From assembly GCF_024347355.1 (NCBI RefSeq), contig NZ_AP025465.1:1116001-1180000 (forward strand): 64,000 nucleotides of DNA. Reading direction: 5' to 3'. This document shows positions 19,445-29,242 of this stretch, piece after piece (position 1 is the first letter of the stretch; each line of letters starts with the position of its first letter). Both the position numbers and the translations under genes were made by a program. Source of the DNA: Vibrio chagasii. GTDB lineage: Bacteria; Pseudomonadota; Gammaproteobacteria; Enterobacterales; Vibrionaceae. The notes beneath the pieces were generated by a model. It had not been told where the DNA came from, made no database searches, and worked only from the letters and a program-made list of their open reading frames with translations.

Positions 19445-20620
19445 ATGTTAGAGTTACTGTTCTTACTTTTACCTATTGCAGCCGCTTATGGTTGGTATAT
19501 GGGTAATCGTAATGCTCAGCAAGAAAAACAAAAGCAATCACACCAGATCTCCCGTCAATACGTGACGGGTTTGAACCTATTACTGTCAGACCAATCTGAC
19601 AAAGCGGTTGATCACTTCATTGAGCTGCTTCAAGTAGACAATGAAACCATCGATACTCACTTGGCCTTGGGTAACCTATTCCGATCAAGAGGCGAAGTCG
19701 ACCGCGCTATTCGCATTCACCAAAATCTTATCTCCCGTTCTGGGCTGACTCTCGATCAGAAAAACCTCGCACTGCAACAACTAGCGAAAGACTATATGGT
19801 CTCTGGCTTTCTTGATCGCGCTGAAAAAATCTTTGAACAGCTGGTTGATGAACCTGACCACAAAGAGGGTGCTCTGCAGCAGTTAGTTGCAATTTATCAG
19901 CAGACTCGAGAATGGAACAAGGCGATTCATTACGGCAATATTCTAGTAAAGCTTGGTAAGAAGAAGATGAAGATGCGTGCTACGGTCGCGCATTTTTGGT
20001 GTGAGCTCGCTATGCAAGAACAAGCTGATGGTAATCGTTCAAAAGCATTAGCGCATTTTAAGAAAGCGTTATCTGAAGACCCTAAATGTGTGCGTGCCAG
20101 TATCGCTTTGGGTAAATTCCACTTAGCGAACGAAGATTACCAGAAGACGATCGACTGCCTTGAGGGTGTTCTTGAGCAAGATATCGATTTTATCAGTGAA
20201 GTGTTACCAACTCTTGCTGAGTGTTATCACAAGCTCGGGCACGAAGCACAGTTGGTTGAGTTCCTTAAAGCATGTATCCAGAAGAAGGCTGGTGTGTCTG
20301 CAGAATTGATGCTGGCTCAGCTGGTTGCTCACCATGAAGATGTTGGCTCTGCGCAAGAGCTCCTGACCAAGCAACTTGTTAAAAACCCAACCATGAAAGG
20401 TTTTTATCGACTGATCGATTACCACCTAGCAGAAGCAGAAGAAGGCCGAGCAAAAGAAAGCTTAACCACGCTTCAATCTATGGTTGGTGAACAGCTTAAG
20501 GTTAAGCCTCATTACCGTTGCCGTCAGTGTGGATTCTCAACACATTCAATGTATTGGCACTGCCCTTCATGTAAGGGGTGGGGAACGATCAAGCCTATTC
20601 GTGGGTTGGATGGTGAATAG
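19445..20620 (+). CDS. lapB: Lipopolysaccharide assembly protein B (LapB/YciM)
   Basis: A 391-residue TPR adaptor anchored by one N-terminal helix (MLELLFLLLPIAAAYGWYMG), followed by TPR repeats from about residue 35 to 340 and a C-terminal rubredoxin-type metal knuckle (CRQCG at about 358 and CPSCKGW about 15 residues later). It presents LpxC to the FtsH protease, limiting lipid A synthesis. The ATG at 19445 matches the E. coli start; TTG one codon earlier is also open. The window carries several LPS genes (msbA, lpxK, kdsB, lpxH) that this protein indirectly serves. Confidence 0.96.
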   Translation: MLELLFLLLPIAAAYGWYMGNRNAQQEKQKQSHQISRQYVTGLNLLLSDQSDKAVDHFIELLQVDNETIDTHLALGNLFRSRGEVDRAIRIHQNLISRSGLTLDQKNLALQQLAKDYMVSGFLDRAEKIFEQLVDEPDHKEGALQQLVAIYQQTREWNKAIHYGNILVKLGKKKMKMRATVAHFWCELAMQEQADGNRSKALAHFKKALSEDPKCVRASIALGKFHLANEDYQKTIDCLEGVLEQDIDFISEVLPTLAECYHKLGHEAQLVEFLKACIQKKAGVSAELMLAQLVAHHEDVGSAQELLTKQLVKNPTMKGFYRLIDYHLAEAEEGRAKESLTTLQSMVGEQLKVKPHYRCRQCGFSTHSMYWHCPSCKGWGTIKPIRGLDGE

Positions 20621-20651
20621 ATTTGTGGTCATTAAAAGACCAAATTATTAA

Positions 20652-20675
20652 TTGCAGCTTTCGGGCTGCATTTTT
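20652..20675 (+). terminator. Intrinsic terminator after lapAB
   Basis: TGCAGC/GCTGCA stem with TTTCGG loop and T5 tail. Confidence 0.8.
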
Positions 20676-20746
20676 ATGACTGTTATATATCGCCTGCAAG
20701 GGTAGATAGATATTTTTTAAGAAAGTTAACTGCGTTAGGAGATGAA

Positions 20747-21442
20747 ATGAACGACCAAAAAATCATTGTAGCTTTGGATTATGACAACCAAGCGGATGCG
20801 TTAGCCTTTGTTGATCGTATTGACCCTGCATCTTGCCGCCTTAAGGTGGGTAAAGAGATGTTCACCCTATTTGGTCCTGAGTTTGTTCGTGAATTACACA
20901 AGCGTGGTTTTTCAGTATTCTTGGACCTTAAGTTCCACGATATCCCGAACACATGTTCAAAAGCCGTTCGTGCAGCCGCTGAACTAGGCGTATGGATGGT
21001 CAACGTACACGCAAGTGGCGGTGAGCGTATGATGACGGCTTCTCGCGAAATTTTGGAGCCTTACGGTAAAGATCGTCCATTGCTGATTGGCGTAACAGTA
21101 CTGACGAGCATGGAGCAGTCGGATCTAGCGGGTATCGGATTGGATCTAGAACCACAGCAACAAGTGATGCGTTTAGCTTCTCTTACAAAAAACTCTGGTC
21201 TTGATGGTGTGGTGTGTTCAGCGCAAGAAGCTTCTTTATTGAAAGGTGCGCTTGGCCAAGAGTTTAAACTGGTGACTCCAGGTATCCGCCCTGTTGGCGC
21301 TGATGTTGGTGACCAAAAGCGTATCATGACGCCTTCTAAAGCGATTGAATCTGGTTCTGACTACTTGGTTATTGGTCGTCCAATTACTCAGGCTGTAGAC
21401 CCTGCAGCTGTGCTTGCTGAAATCAACGGCACACTAGCTTAA
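20747..21442 (+). CDS. pyrF: Orotidine 5'-phosphate decarboxylase
   Basis: Last step of UMP synthesis. The 231-residue barrel protein shows the catalytic tetrad segment [11 protein letters not shown] (about residues 60-70) and the phosphate-binding end [21 protein letters not shown] precedes the ATG. It lies downstream of lapB as in E. coli but with its own terminator-bounded gap of 126 bases, so it is probably transcribed separately. Confidence 0.98.
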   Translation: MNDQKIIVALDYDNQADALAFVDRIDPASCRLKVGKEMFTLFGPEFVRELHKRGFSVFLDLKFHDIPNTCSKAVRAAAELGVWMVNVHASGGERMMTASREILEPYGKDRPLLIGVTVLTSMEQSDLAGIGLDLEPQQQVMRLASLTKNSGLDGVVCSAQEASLLKGALGQEFKLVTPGIRPVGADVGDQKRIMTPSKAIESGSDYLVIGRPITQAVDPAAVLAEINGTLA

Positions 21443-21471
21443 CTTTCTCTTATAGCTAGCGTGAAACAAAT

Positions 21472-21500
21472 AAGAAGGCCAGCAGTTAGCTGGCCTTCTT
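21472..21500. terminator. Bidirectional terminator between pyrF and miaE
   Basis: A 12-bp perfect stem AAGAAGGCCAGC and complement around AGTTA. It separates convergent pyrF and miaE. The T-tract is interrupted on both sides, so efficiency may be moderate. Confidence 0.8.
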
Positions 21501-21531
21501 TGTTTGGATTGGAGCTGCTTTCTTAGCGGGA

Positions 21532-22287
21532 TTATACTGGTGCGCCACTATGGAATTTAAAGTCGCTGTCGTCTGAGGTGATCAGATCTGCTTCTACTTG
21601 AGCGAAGTGGGCGATACGTTCCGAGATATCTTTACCTGCGATTTGCTCTGCTAATTCGAGGTAATCTTGGTAGTGACGAGCTTCTGAACGAAGTAGGGAT
21701 ACGTAAAACTTCTCCATGTCTTCTTCTAAGAAAGGGGCCAGTTTCGCAAAACGTTCACAAGAGCGTGCTTCAATAAAGGCGCCGATGATCAGTTTGTCGA
21801 CCAGAGCATCAGGCTCGTATGTCTTTACTTGTTTGATCAATCCTTTCGCGTAACGACCGGCTTCGATCGGCTGGTAAGTCACGCCTTTCTTCTCCATTAA
21901 TTCCATTACTTGATAGAAGTGGTGGAGTTCCTCTTTAATCAACAGCACCATCTTATCGATAAGGTCAGCGCCGTAATTACAGCCTTCTTTTGCTGTGATC
22001 TGTTTTGAAACGTTGCTCTTGCCACGAAGTGACTCTAAATCACCAATGCGACGGTAAGCAAATTGCTCGTATGGCAAGATCCATTCGTTTAATTGCTTGG
22101 CACTTTCTTTATCTACCGCGTATTTACGGATAAGGAATAAAGCACTTTGAGCAGCCTTGAGTTCACACAACATGTGGTCGCGCAAAATGATGTGGAGGTT
22201 TTCAGGCTTTTTGGCTTCATCGATCCATGAATCTGGCGTTTCAGCTTTAAGAAAAGAGTGGATTGGAGCGAGTAATTCTTGATACAT
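21532..22287 (-). CDS. miaE: tRNA 2-(methylthio)-N6-isopentenyladenosine-37 hydroxylase MiaE
   Basis: Di-iron hydroxylase that oxidises ms2i6A37 in tRNAs reading U-starting codons. The four-helix bundle ligands are visible: CELKAAQ, KEELHHFYQV (ExxH), EARSCERFAK and SEARHYQDY (ExxH). I use the ATG at 22287 (MYQELLAPIHSFL, 251 residues), where family similarity begins; upstream in-frame TTG 22374 and ATG 22365 would add residues unlike the family. No clear SD precedes it. An ISL3 element begins only 91 bases upstream, in or just beyond its promoter region, so expression may be altered. Confidence 0.93.
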   Translation of the reverse strand: MYQELLAPIHSFLKAETPDSWIDEAKKPENLHIILRDHMLCELKAAQSALFLIRKYAVDKESAKQLNEWILPYEQFAYRRIGDLESLRGKSNVSKQITAKEGCNYGADLIDKMVLLIKEELHHFYQVMELMEKKGVTYQPIEAGRYAKGLIKQVKTYEPDALVDKLIIGAFIEARSCERFAKLAPFLEEDMEKFYVSLLRSEARHYQDYLELAEQIAGKDISERIAHFAQVEADLITSDDSDFKFHSGAPV

Positions 22288-22410
22288 GGTCGGAGCAGGT
22301 TTGTTGATAATGCGGGATTTTATCACAGCTAATGAGATCTCCCTATACGGAGGAAGGAAATTCATTAGTGACAAAAAAGGTTCATCGCGGATTAGCGGGA
22401 ACTAAAAACA

Positions 22411-22472
22411 AAAACGGTAGTAAGTGATATGGTTTAGTCGCCAAACAAAAATCATACACAAACTACCGTTTT
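22411..22472 (+). promoter_or_regulatory. Inverted repeat before the ISL3 transposase start
   Basis: AAAACGGTAGT (22411-22421) and its exact complement ACTACCGTTTT (22462-22472) flank 40 bases and end one base before the transposase ATG. An RNA started outside the element would fold this stem over the initiation region. That could limit translation from read-through transcripts, a strategy known for some other insertion sequences; here it is inference. Confidence 0.55.
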
Positions 22473-22473
22473 C

Positions 22474-23667
22474 ATGCCGAATCATACTTTCCTATCTTCA
22501 TTCTGGGAAGGCTTTCAAGTCGTAAAGTCTCACCAGACAGCATCACTTATTACCCTGACTCTTGAACCGAACTCTGAGGCTAAGTGCCTTTGTGGTCTCG
22601 AGGCCGAGGCTATTCATGAGTATCAATGGCGTCATGTAAAAGAAGCCATGTTGCTCGGTGTTCCTGTTGTTCTTTCTGTTCAAACGCGAAGAATCAAGTG
22701 CCGTGAGTGTGGCATAAAAACAGAATCTCTATCTTGGTTGGAGCCTTATGCTCGTATAACGAAGCGCTTAAGAAGCTATATAGAACAATTACTGCCTCTT
22801 CTTCCTATTAAGCATATCTCCCGGTTAACGAACGTTCATTGGCACACCATTAAAGAGATAGATAAATCCCGACTTAGAAAAGTGGTACCGCCAGTGAAAT
22901 GGGAGGAGCTAAGGCAACTCGTCATGGACGAGTTCGCCATCTTTAAAGGGCATCGATATGCCACGGTCATCGCTGACGCTAAGACACACCAAGTCATTTG
23001 GATAGGGTTAGGCCGAAGCCGTAAGGACATACGGCCGTTCTTCGAGCAACTAGGCAAGCATGGCAATAATATCGAAGCGGTCGCAATGGACATGAATACG
23101 GCTTTTGATCTTGAAGTTAAAGCACACTGTCCGAACGCAAAAATCGTTTACGACTTATTCCATGTTGTTGCTAAGTTCGGTCGAGAGGTGATGGATAGAG
23201 TCAGAGTCGACCAAGCCAACAAACTCAAGCAAGATAAAAAAGCGAGGCAATGGATCAAGCGCTCACGCTGGGTGTTGCTAAAAAACAGGGGTAATTTGAA
23301 TACACAGCAAAACAGCTATCTTACCGAAATATTGAATATCAATAAGGACTTAATGACCACTTATATACTCGGAGCACAACTCAAAGAGCTTTGGTATTGT
23401 GAATCAGAAGTACATGCTAAAGGGCTCTGGGAGGCGTGGTGGGCACAAGTACAAGAGAGTGGAATTAAGCCATTGAAAGAGTTCGCACGAAAACTAAGGC
23501 CTTATCTTCACGGCATTATCGCATCTGCGAGTTATCCGCTTAACACCTGCACATTGGAAGGGATAAACAACAAGATAAAGCTAATCAAGCGAATGGGATA
23601 TGGGTATCGAGATACAGACTACTTCTTCTTGAAGATAAAAGCGGCTTTCCCCGGAAAGCCGCGATGA
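22474..23667 (+). CDS. ISL3-family transposase
   Basis: A full-length 397-residue transposase. The N-terminal zinc-binding motif is visible (CLCG near residue 38-41 and CRECG near 74-78), then a helix-turn-helix region (HISRLTNVHWHTIKEID). The DDE catalytic core has VMDEFAIFKGHRYATV, VAMDMNTAF and the C-terminal glutamate in TCTLEGINNKIK. The stop codon lies inside the right inverted repeat. Nothing suggests inactivation. Confidence 0.95.
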   Translation: MPNHTFLSSFWEGFQVVKSHQTASLITLTLEPNSEAKCLCGLEAEAIHEYQWRHVKEAMLLGVPVVLSVQTRRIKCRECGIKTESLSWLEPYARITKRLRSYIEQLLPLLPIKHISRLTNVHWHTIKEIDKSRLRKVVPPVKWEELRQLVMDEFAIFKGHRYATVIADAKTHQVIWIGLGRSRKDIRPFFEQLGKHGNNIEAVAMDMNTAFDLEVKAHCPNAKIVYDLFHVVAKFGREVMDRVRVDQANKLKQDKKARQWIKRSRWVLLKNRGNLNTQQNSYLTEILNINKDLMTTYILGAQLKELWYCESEVHAKGLWEAWWAQVQESGIKPLKEFARKLRPYLHGIIASASYPLNTCTLEGINNKIKLIKRMGYGYRDTDYFFLKIKAAFPGKPR

Positions 23668-23676
23668 ACCACAAAA

Positions 23677-23706
23677 AAGGCCACCTTAGCGAACTGAGGT
23701 GGCCTT
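23677..23706 (-). terminator. Terminator of the gene at 23728, hit by the ISL3 insertion but preserved
   Basis: GGCCACCTTAG (23679-23689) pairs with CTGAGGTGGCC (23694-23704). Read leftward the loop is TTCG, followed by a T6 tract that is the right copy of the ISL3 target duplication. Because the duplicated bases include the T-tract, the hairpin and tail remain complete next to the element. Confidence 0.9.
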
Positions 23707-23727
23707 CTCGGTGACTTGATTAAGTGG

Positions 23728-24495
23728 TTACCACTTCTTCTTCTGACCGAATAGGGCATCCATATCGTCATCGCGTTCTTTAGATTCCATTTGCTGTAAA
23801 TCTTGCGCGTTTTTGTCTTGGCGTTTTTGGTCAAGCTCGTTCAGCATCTGTTGAAGCTTTTCTTTTGCTCTCATTGAGTATGCGTCATTCTTGGTTGCCA
23901 GTGCATCAATACCTTTACGAAGCAATTGAATAGCGGTACCTGGTTGGCCGCGTGAAATTGAATCGTTAGCACGTTTAATCACGTTCTCAATGTTGATTCG
24001 AATCTGAATAGTCTCTAAACGTGCGTTTTCTACCACATAAGCTTGGGTTTCAAAACGGCCTTTATTGTGTTCGTTACGTACCGTATCGCGTAGGCGCTTA
24101 ACCAGTTTGAGCATCATGATTGCTTGTTTATCGCTGCTAGGAACTCTAAAGGCCGTGCTTTCGCCACCTTGGTAGTTCTCTTTAAGCTGGGTGATTTGCT
24201 GTTTTACGCTTTCAATGCGCTGGGCAAGTTGCTTATTTTTGGGGTCGAGCTGATACATGTTTTCTAATGCATCAAGAATTCGATTATTTAAGCATACAAG
24301 AAGATCTTGGCTAAACGGCATGTGGTGCGCGTTGCCAATAAGCTCTTCGGTTCCATCAATAATGGTCAAATAACGAGAAGCTTCCTGTTTCTTCGCTGTT
24401 TCTACCTTAACTTTGTACTGAAGCATGATGTTGTAACCTAATACCAACACCAAAAGAATCGCAACTAAGGCAATAATTAAACCAGGGTTATTCAT
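23728..24495 (-). CDS. Uncharacterised membrane-anchored coiled-coil protein
   Basis: 255 residues with one N-terminal membrane helix (about 5-24, LIIALVAILLVLVLGYNIML), then a long charged, mostly helical part rich in Q, E, K and R, and a C-terminal tail EMDALFGQKKKW-like (DDDMDALFGQKKKW). The topology predicts a short periplasmic N-terminus and a cytoplasmic helical domain. I do not recognise a characterised family; relatives in vibrios are usually called hypothetical or DNA repair protein without evidence I know of. It is divergent from cysB and ends at the terminator at 23677. The last residues LFGQKKKW could be a docking motif. Confidence 0.8.
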   Translation of the reverse strand: MNNPGLIIALVAILLVLVLGYNIMLQYKVKVETAKKQEASRYLTIIDGTEELIGNAHHMPFSQDLLVCLNNRILDALENMYQLDPKNKQLAQRIESVKQQITQLKENYQGGESTAFRVPSSDKQAIMMLKLVKRLRDTVRNEHNKGRFETQAYVVENARLETIQIRINIENVIKRANDSISRGQPGTAIQLLRKGIDALATKNDAYSMRAKEKLQQMLNELDQKRQDKNAQDLQQMESKERDDDMDALFGQKKKW

Positions 24496-25790
<1,295 letters not shown>

Positions 25791-25818
25791 TTCTATCTCG
25801 AAAAACAAGATTCTTAAT

Positions 25819-25844
25819 CGGCCTGTAGTGACAGGCCGTTTTTT
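25819..25844 (+). terminator. Intrinsic terminator after cysB
   Basis: CGGCCTGT/ACAGGCCG with AGTG loop and T6 tail. Confidence 0.92.
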
Positions 25845-25939
25845 ATCAGCTTTTTAACTTTCACCTCTAAGTTCTCTTTGTCTCCCACCTTTTCATTTAC
25901 GCCGGTTACCCCTACAATCCACGCATCATAGGGGGAAGC

Positions 25940-27139
25940 ATGCATTCACGATTTAAAATACTCGACTCATTTCTGCTTGAGCACCAAGTTTATTGGCGCT
26001 CTGAGCCTTTTCACCTATGCCAAACACAACAGCAGCCATGGAAAGAAGTTAACCCACCCCTTGTGGACTGGTTAAATAGTTTAACGATTGAAAATATTCA
26101 GACGCTGAAAGAACTGCCTGATCTGCTGCTTACTGAACTCAGCTATTTTATGCCTCAGCTTGCGGACGCTCACCAAAGCACTCAATTTACGAATACAAAT
26201 CTCAAAGGATTGCAGCTTCCTAGAGGAACTGAAGACGGTATTCCAGGAAGAAAGTTGCAGCAAATCATATCGATGGGTGAAGCGGCGCTTGAACATCACC
26301 AGGGTGAAGAGTGGTTGGAGTGGTGTTCTGGTAAAGGATTCTTAGGGCGAATTTTGTCTCAGCAATCTAACCAAAAGGTGACCAGTTTCGAATGGCAGCA
26401 ATCACTGTGTGAGAGTGGCCAAAAAATAGCGGATGCACAACATCTAGAAATGACCTTTGTGCAAGGTGACGCTTTTTCTGAGAGTGCTGACAAGGTGTTT
26501 AATGCCAATCAACATGCGGTAGCACTGCATGCTTGTGGCGATCTCCATGTTGAGTTAGTTAAAAAGTCCGTATCGCATGGGCTTTCTGCGGTGACTATAT
26601 CCCCTTGTTGTTACCACCTTATTCGAGACGACAGCTACCAAGCTATGTCTTCAGTGGCAAAAGCCTCAGCGTTAACATTAAGCAAGAGTGATTTACGAAT
26701 CCCACTCCAGGAAACGGTTACTGGTGGTGAAAGGGTAAAGCGACACCGTCAATTGGAGATGAGTTATCGCCTAGGCTTCAGCCGGTTACTTAAGACTGAA
26801 ATGGGGATTGATGAATACATCCCAGTACCGAGCATCAAAAAGTCAGAATTATCTGAAGGGTTTGAATCGTTTTGTCAGTGGGCTTCTGAAGTGAAAGAGA
26901 TAACACTTGGTTCGGATATCGATTTTGAATCCTATTTTGCTCAAGGCGAGAAACTTTTCTGGGAAATGGAGAAGCTGAGTTTGGTTCAACAAGTTTTCAG
27001 ACGACCATTGGAGATATGGTTAGCTTTAGATAGAGCGATTTACCTACAAGAGCAAGGCTATGAGGCAAGCATCGAAGAGTTTTGTGAGCGCAGTGTTACG
27101 CCTAGAAACCTGTTGATACATGGCGTTAAGAACGACTGA
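25940..27139 (+). CDS. SAM-dependent methyltransferase (Methyltransf_32 type)
   Basis: A 399-residue protein with a Rossmann methyltransferase core: SAM loop EWCSGKGFLGR (about 126-136), acidic strand end FEWQQS, then ALHACGDLHVELV and SPCCYHL motifs. The ACGDLH and SPCCYH pair is characteristic of the family related to eukaryotic GSTCD and METTL25 proteins. The SPCCYH motif recalls the catalytic motif of some RNA or amine methyltransferases. Substrate unknown. ATG preceded by AGGGGGA. Single-gene unit, convergent with ald. Confidence 0.8.
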   Translation: MHSRFKILDSFLLEHQVYWRSEPFHLCQTQQQPWKEVNPPLVDWLNSLTIENIQTLKELPDLLLTELSYFMPQLADAHQSTQFTNTNLKGLQLPRGTEDGIPGRKLQQIISMGEAALEHHQGEEWLEWCSGKGFLGRILSQQSNQKVTSFEWQQSLCESGQKIADAQHLEMTFVQGDAFSESADKVFNANQHAVALHACGDLHVELVKKSVSHGLSAVTISPCCYHLIRDDSYQAMSSVAKASALTLSKSDLRIPLQETVTGGERVKRHRQLEMSYRLGFSRLLKTEMGIDEYIPVPSIKKSELSEGFESFCQWASEVKEITLGSDIDFESYFAQGEKLFWEMEKLSLVQQVFRRPLEIWLALDRAIYLQEQGYEASIEEFCERSVTPRNLLIHGVKND

Positions 27140-27202
27140 TAGACGATGCGTCTAGTAGAAAGCATGCTCCTCACAGCTTTCGAACGTTAGTGTTACAGAG
27201 AC

Positions 27203-27239
27203 AAAAAAGCCAGTTCGACATAATCGGACTGGCTTTTTT
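27203..27239. terminator. Bidirectional terminator between the methyltransferase gene and ald
   Basis: AAAAAAGCCAGT and complement form a 12-bp outer stem with an inner CGA/TCG pairing and T6 on both strands. Confidence 0.92.
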
Positions 27240-27303
27240 GATGCGTATGATTCAACTGAGCGCCTCAACGAGAAAATTTGACGCTCAGTGACTCATGACA
27301 TCA

Positions 27304-28428
27304 TTAGTTGAACATCGCGATAGCTTCAGCTGGATCTACGTATTCTAGGTCAAAGCTCTCTGCAACTTCTTTACAAGTCACTTTACCGTGAATCACGTTA
27401 AGACCTTCTAGGAAGCCTTTGTCTGATAGAAGTGCTTCGCGGTAACCTTTGTTCGCTAGCTTAACAATGTAAGGAAGTGTTGCATTGTTTAGTGCGTAGG
27501 TTGAAGTGCGAGCAACAGCACCAGGCATGTTTGCAACACAGTAGTGAACTACGTCGTCAACGATGTAAGTTGGATCTGCGTGTGTCGTCGCGTGCGAAGT
27601 TTCGAAACAACCACCTTGGTCGATTGCAACGTCAACAACCGCTGAACCTGGTTTCATCTTAGCGATGTGCTCTTTTGTAACCAGTTTAGGTGCTGCTGCA
27701 CCAGGGATCAGTACTGCACCAATCACTAGGTCTGCTTCTAGAACATGCTTCTCGATAGCGTCTTCAGTAGAATAAACTACTTTTGCGCGACCTTGGAATT
27801 CTTCATCAAGGCGACGAAGCGTGTCCACGTTACGGTCAAGAATCGTTACATCAGCGCGAAGGCCAACAGCCATACGTGCTGCGTTAGCACCTACAACACC
27901 GCCGCCAACAACAACAACTTTCGCTGGTTCAACACCAGGAACGCCGCCTAGAAGAAGACCACAACCACCGTTAGATTTCTCTAATGTTTGTGCACCTGCT
28001 TGAATAGACATGCGACCAGCTACTTCAGACATTGGTGCTAATAGTGGCAAGCGACCCATATTATCTGTTACAGTCTCATAGGCTACGCAGACAGCTTTGC
28101 TCTTGATAAGCTCTTCAGTTTGTGGAAAATCTGGTGCAAGGTGTAAATAAGTAAATAATATTTGCCCTTCGCGAAGCATAGCTCGCTCGACAGCTTGAGG
28201 TTCTTTAACCTTTACAATCATCTCTGCTTTCGCGAAAACGTCAGCAGCAGTAGGAAGAATGGATGCGCCTACAGCGATGTAATCATCGTCTGAAAAACCG
28301 ATACCAGTACCGGCATTGGTTTCAACAAAAACTTGGTGGCCGTGTGAGATTAGTTCTCTCACGCTAGCTGGGGTCATACCAACGCGGTATTCGTGGTTTT
28401 TGATTTCCTTAGGTACGCCAATGATCAT
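27304..28428 (-). CDS. ald: Alanine dehydrogenase
   Basis: Reversible NAD-dependent deamination of L-alanine to pyruvate and ammonia. 374 residues. Catalytic Lys75 (IVKVKEP) and His96 (YLHLAPD) fall at the same numbers as in the studied mycobacterial enzyme. The NAD-binding fold shows [15 protein letters not shown] near 174-188. AAGGAG ribosome site. Divergent from lrp across 156 A/T-rich bases, and Lrp-family control of ald by the neighbouring gene is well known in several bacteria. Confidence 0.97.
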   Translation of the reverse strand: MIIGVPKEIKNHEYRVGMTPASVRELISHGHQVFVETNAGTGIGFSDDDYIAVGASILPTAADVFAKAEMIVKVKEPQAVERAMLREGQILFTYLHLAPDFPQTEELIKSKAVCVAYETVTDNMGRLPLLAPMSEVAGRMSIQAGAQTLEKSNGGCGLLLGGVPGVEPAKVVVVGGGVVGANAARMAVGLRADVTILDRNVDTLRRLDEEFQGRAKVVYSTEDAIEKHVLEADLVIGAVLIPGAAAPKLVTKEHIAKMKPGSAVVDVAIDQGGCFETSHATTHADPTYIVDDVVHYCVANMPGAVARTSTYALNNATLPYIVKLANKGYREALLSDKGFLEGLNVIHGKVTCKEVAESFDLEYVDPAEAIAMFN

Positions 28429-28518
28429 CCTGACTCCTTATTTTATTTTGGTTGTTTTATCTATGTGTAGGGTAATTCTGTCGAATTAATATCTAGTATA
28501 GATATGTTCAGATAAAAT

Positions 28519-28548
28519 TTGATACTGAATATTAAAAAGTTGTAGTAT
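28519..28548 (+). promoter_or_regulatory. Possible lrp promoter in the ald-lrp gap
   Basis: TTGATA (28519-28524), 18 bases, TAGTAT (28543-28548). On the opposite strand a TATACT hexamer sits near 28500 and could serve ald. The whole gap is A/T-rich, as Lrp-controlled regions tend to be; no discrete Lrp site is claimed. Confidence 0.4.
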
Positions 28549-28584
28549 ATTTTTTTGCAAGGAAGTAATAAGGTGGAATAAAAA

Positions 28585-29079
28585 ATGGCAGACAATTATA
28601 AGAAGCCGTCCAAGGAACTAGATCGTATTGACCGCAACATTCTTAATGAGTTGCAAAAAGACGGTCGTATCTCGAACGTTGAACTCTCAAAACGAGTAGG
28701 ACTTTCTCCGACTCCGTGTCTTGAGCGTGTTCGTCGTTTAGAACGTCAAGGTTACATTACTGGGTACACAGCGTTGCTGAACCCACAGTACCTTGATGCT
28801 TCACTTTTAGTGTTTGTTGAAATTACGTTGAACCGTGGTGCGCCAGATGTGTTCGAACAATTCAATACCGCTGTGCAGAAACTGGATGACATCCAAGAGT
28901 GTCATTTAGTGTCGGGTGACTTTGACTATCTTCTAAAAACACGTGTATCTGATATGGGTGCTTACCGTAAGCTACTGGGTGATACGTTACTTCGTCTACC
29001 GGGCGTAAACGACACTCGAACTTACGTAGTAATGGAAGAAGTGAAACAAACCAACCAACTTGTGATTAAAACTCGTTAG
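28585..29079 (+). CDS. lrp: Leucine-responsive regulatory protein Lrp
   Basis: A 164-residue AsnC/Lrp regulator, the same length as E. coli Lrp. N-terminal helix-turn-helix GRISNVELSKRVGLSPTPCL (about 31-50) and a C-terminal RAM domain with VSGDFDYLLKTRV, the effector site. It lies immediately upstream of ftsK as in E. coli and divergent from ald. Confidence 0.97.
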   Translation: MADNYKKPSKELDRIDRNILNELQKDGRISNVELSKRVGLSPTPCLERVRRLERQGYITGYTALLNPQYLDASLLVFVEITLNRGAPDVFEQFNTAVQKLDDIQECHLVSGDFDYLLKTRVSDMGAYRKLLGDTLLRLPGVNDTRTYVVMEEVKQTNQLVIKTR

Positions 29080-29097
29080 TCATAATTGGTGAAATGA

Positions 29098-29126
29098 AAG
29101 AAAGCGGACATTTGTTCCGCTTTCTT
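29098..29126 (+). terminator. Intrinsic terminator after lrp
   Basis: Eleven-bp stem AAGAAAGCGGA/TCCGCTTTCTT with a CATTTGT loop; the T-tract is short and mixed. Confidence 0.75.
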
Positions 29127-29242
29127 GCTTTCTGGAATTGGGTTTTTTGGTTTGATATGGTTAAATCAACAGTAGTTTCATTGAAACGGGCGGCCTGTGC
29201 CGCTCGCTATGTTTTTATCTCGTTTAATTATTAAGTTGGTTT

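Larger units (their letters stand above)
22379..23670 (+). mobile_element. Intact ISL3-family insertion sequence, 1292 bp
   Basis: Terminal inverted repeats start GGTTCATCGCGG on both ends (22379-22390 and, reversed, 23659-23670) and extend imperfectly to about 23 bp (19 matches). The element is flanked by perfect 8-bp direct repeats ACAAAAAA (22371-22378 and 23671-23678), the size expected for ISL3. It carries one full transposase gene. A 10-bp inverted repeat (23641-23662) overlaps the right end and the last transposase codons. The target was the T-tract of the terminator of the leftward gene at 23728. The perfect target duplication and intact ORF suggest recent insertion. Confidence 0.95.
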
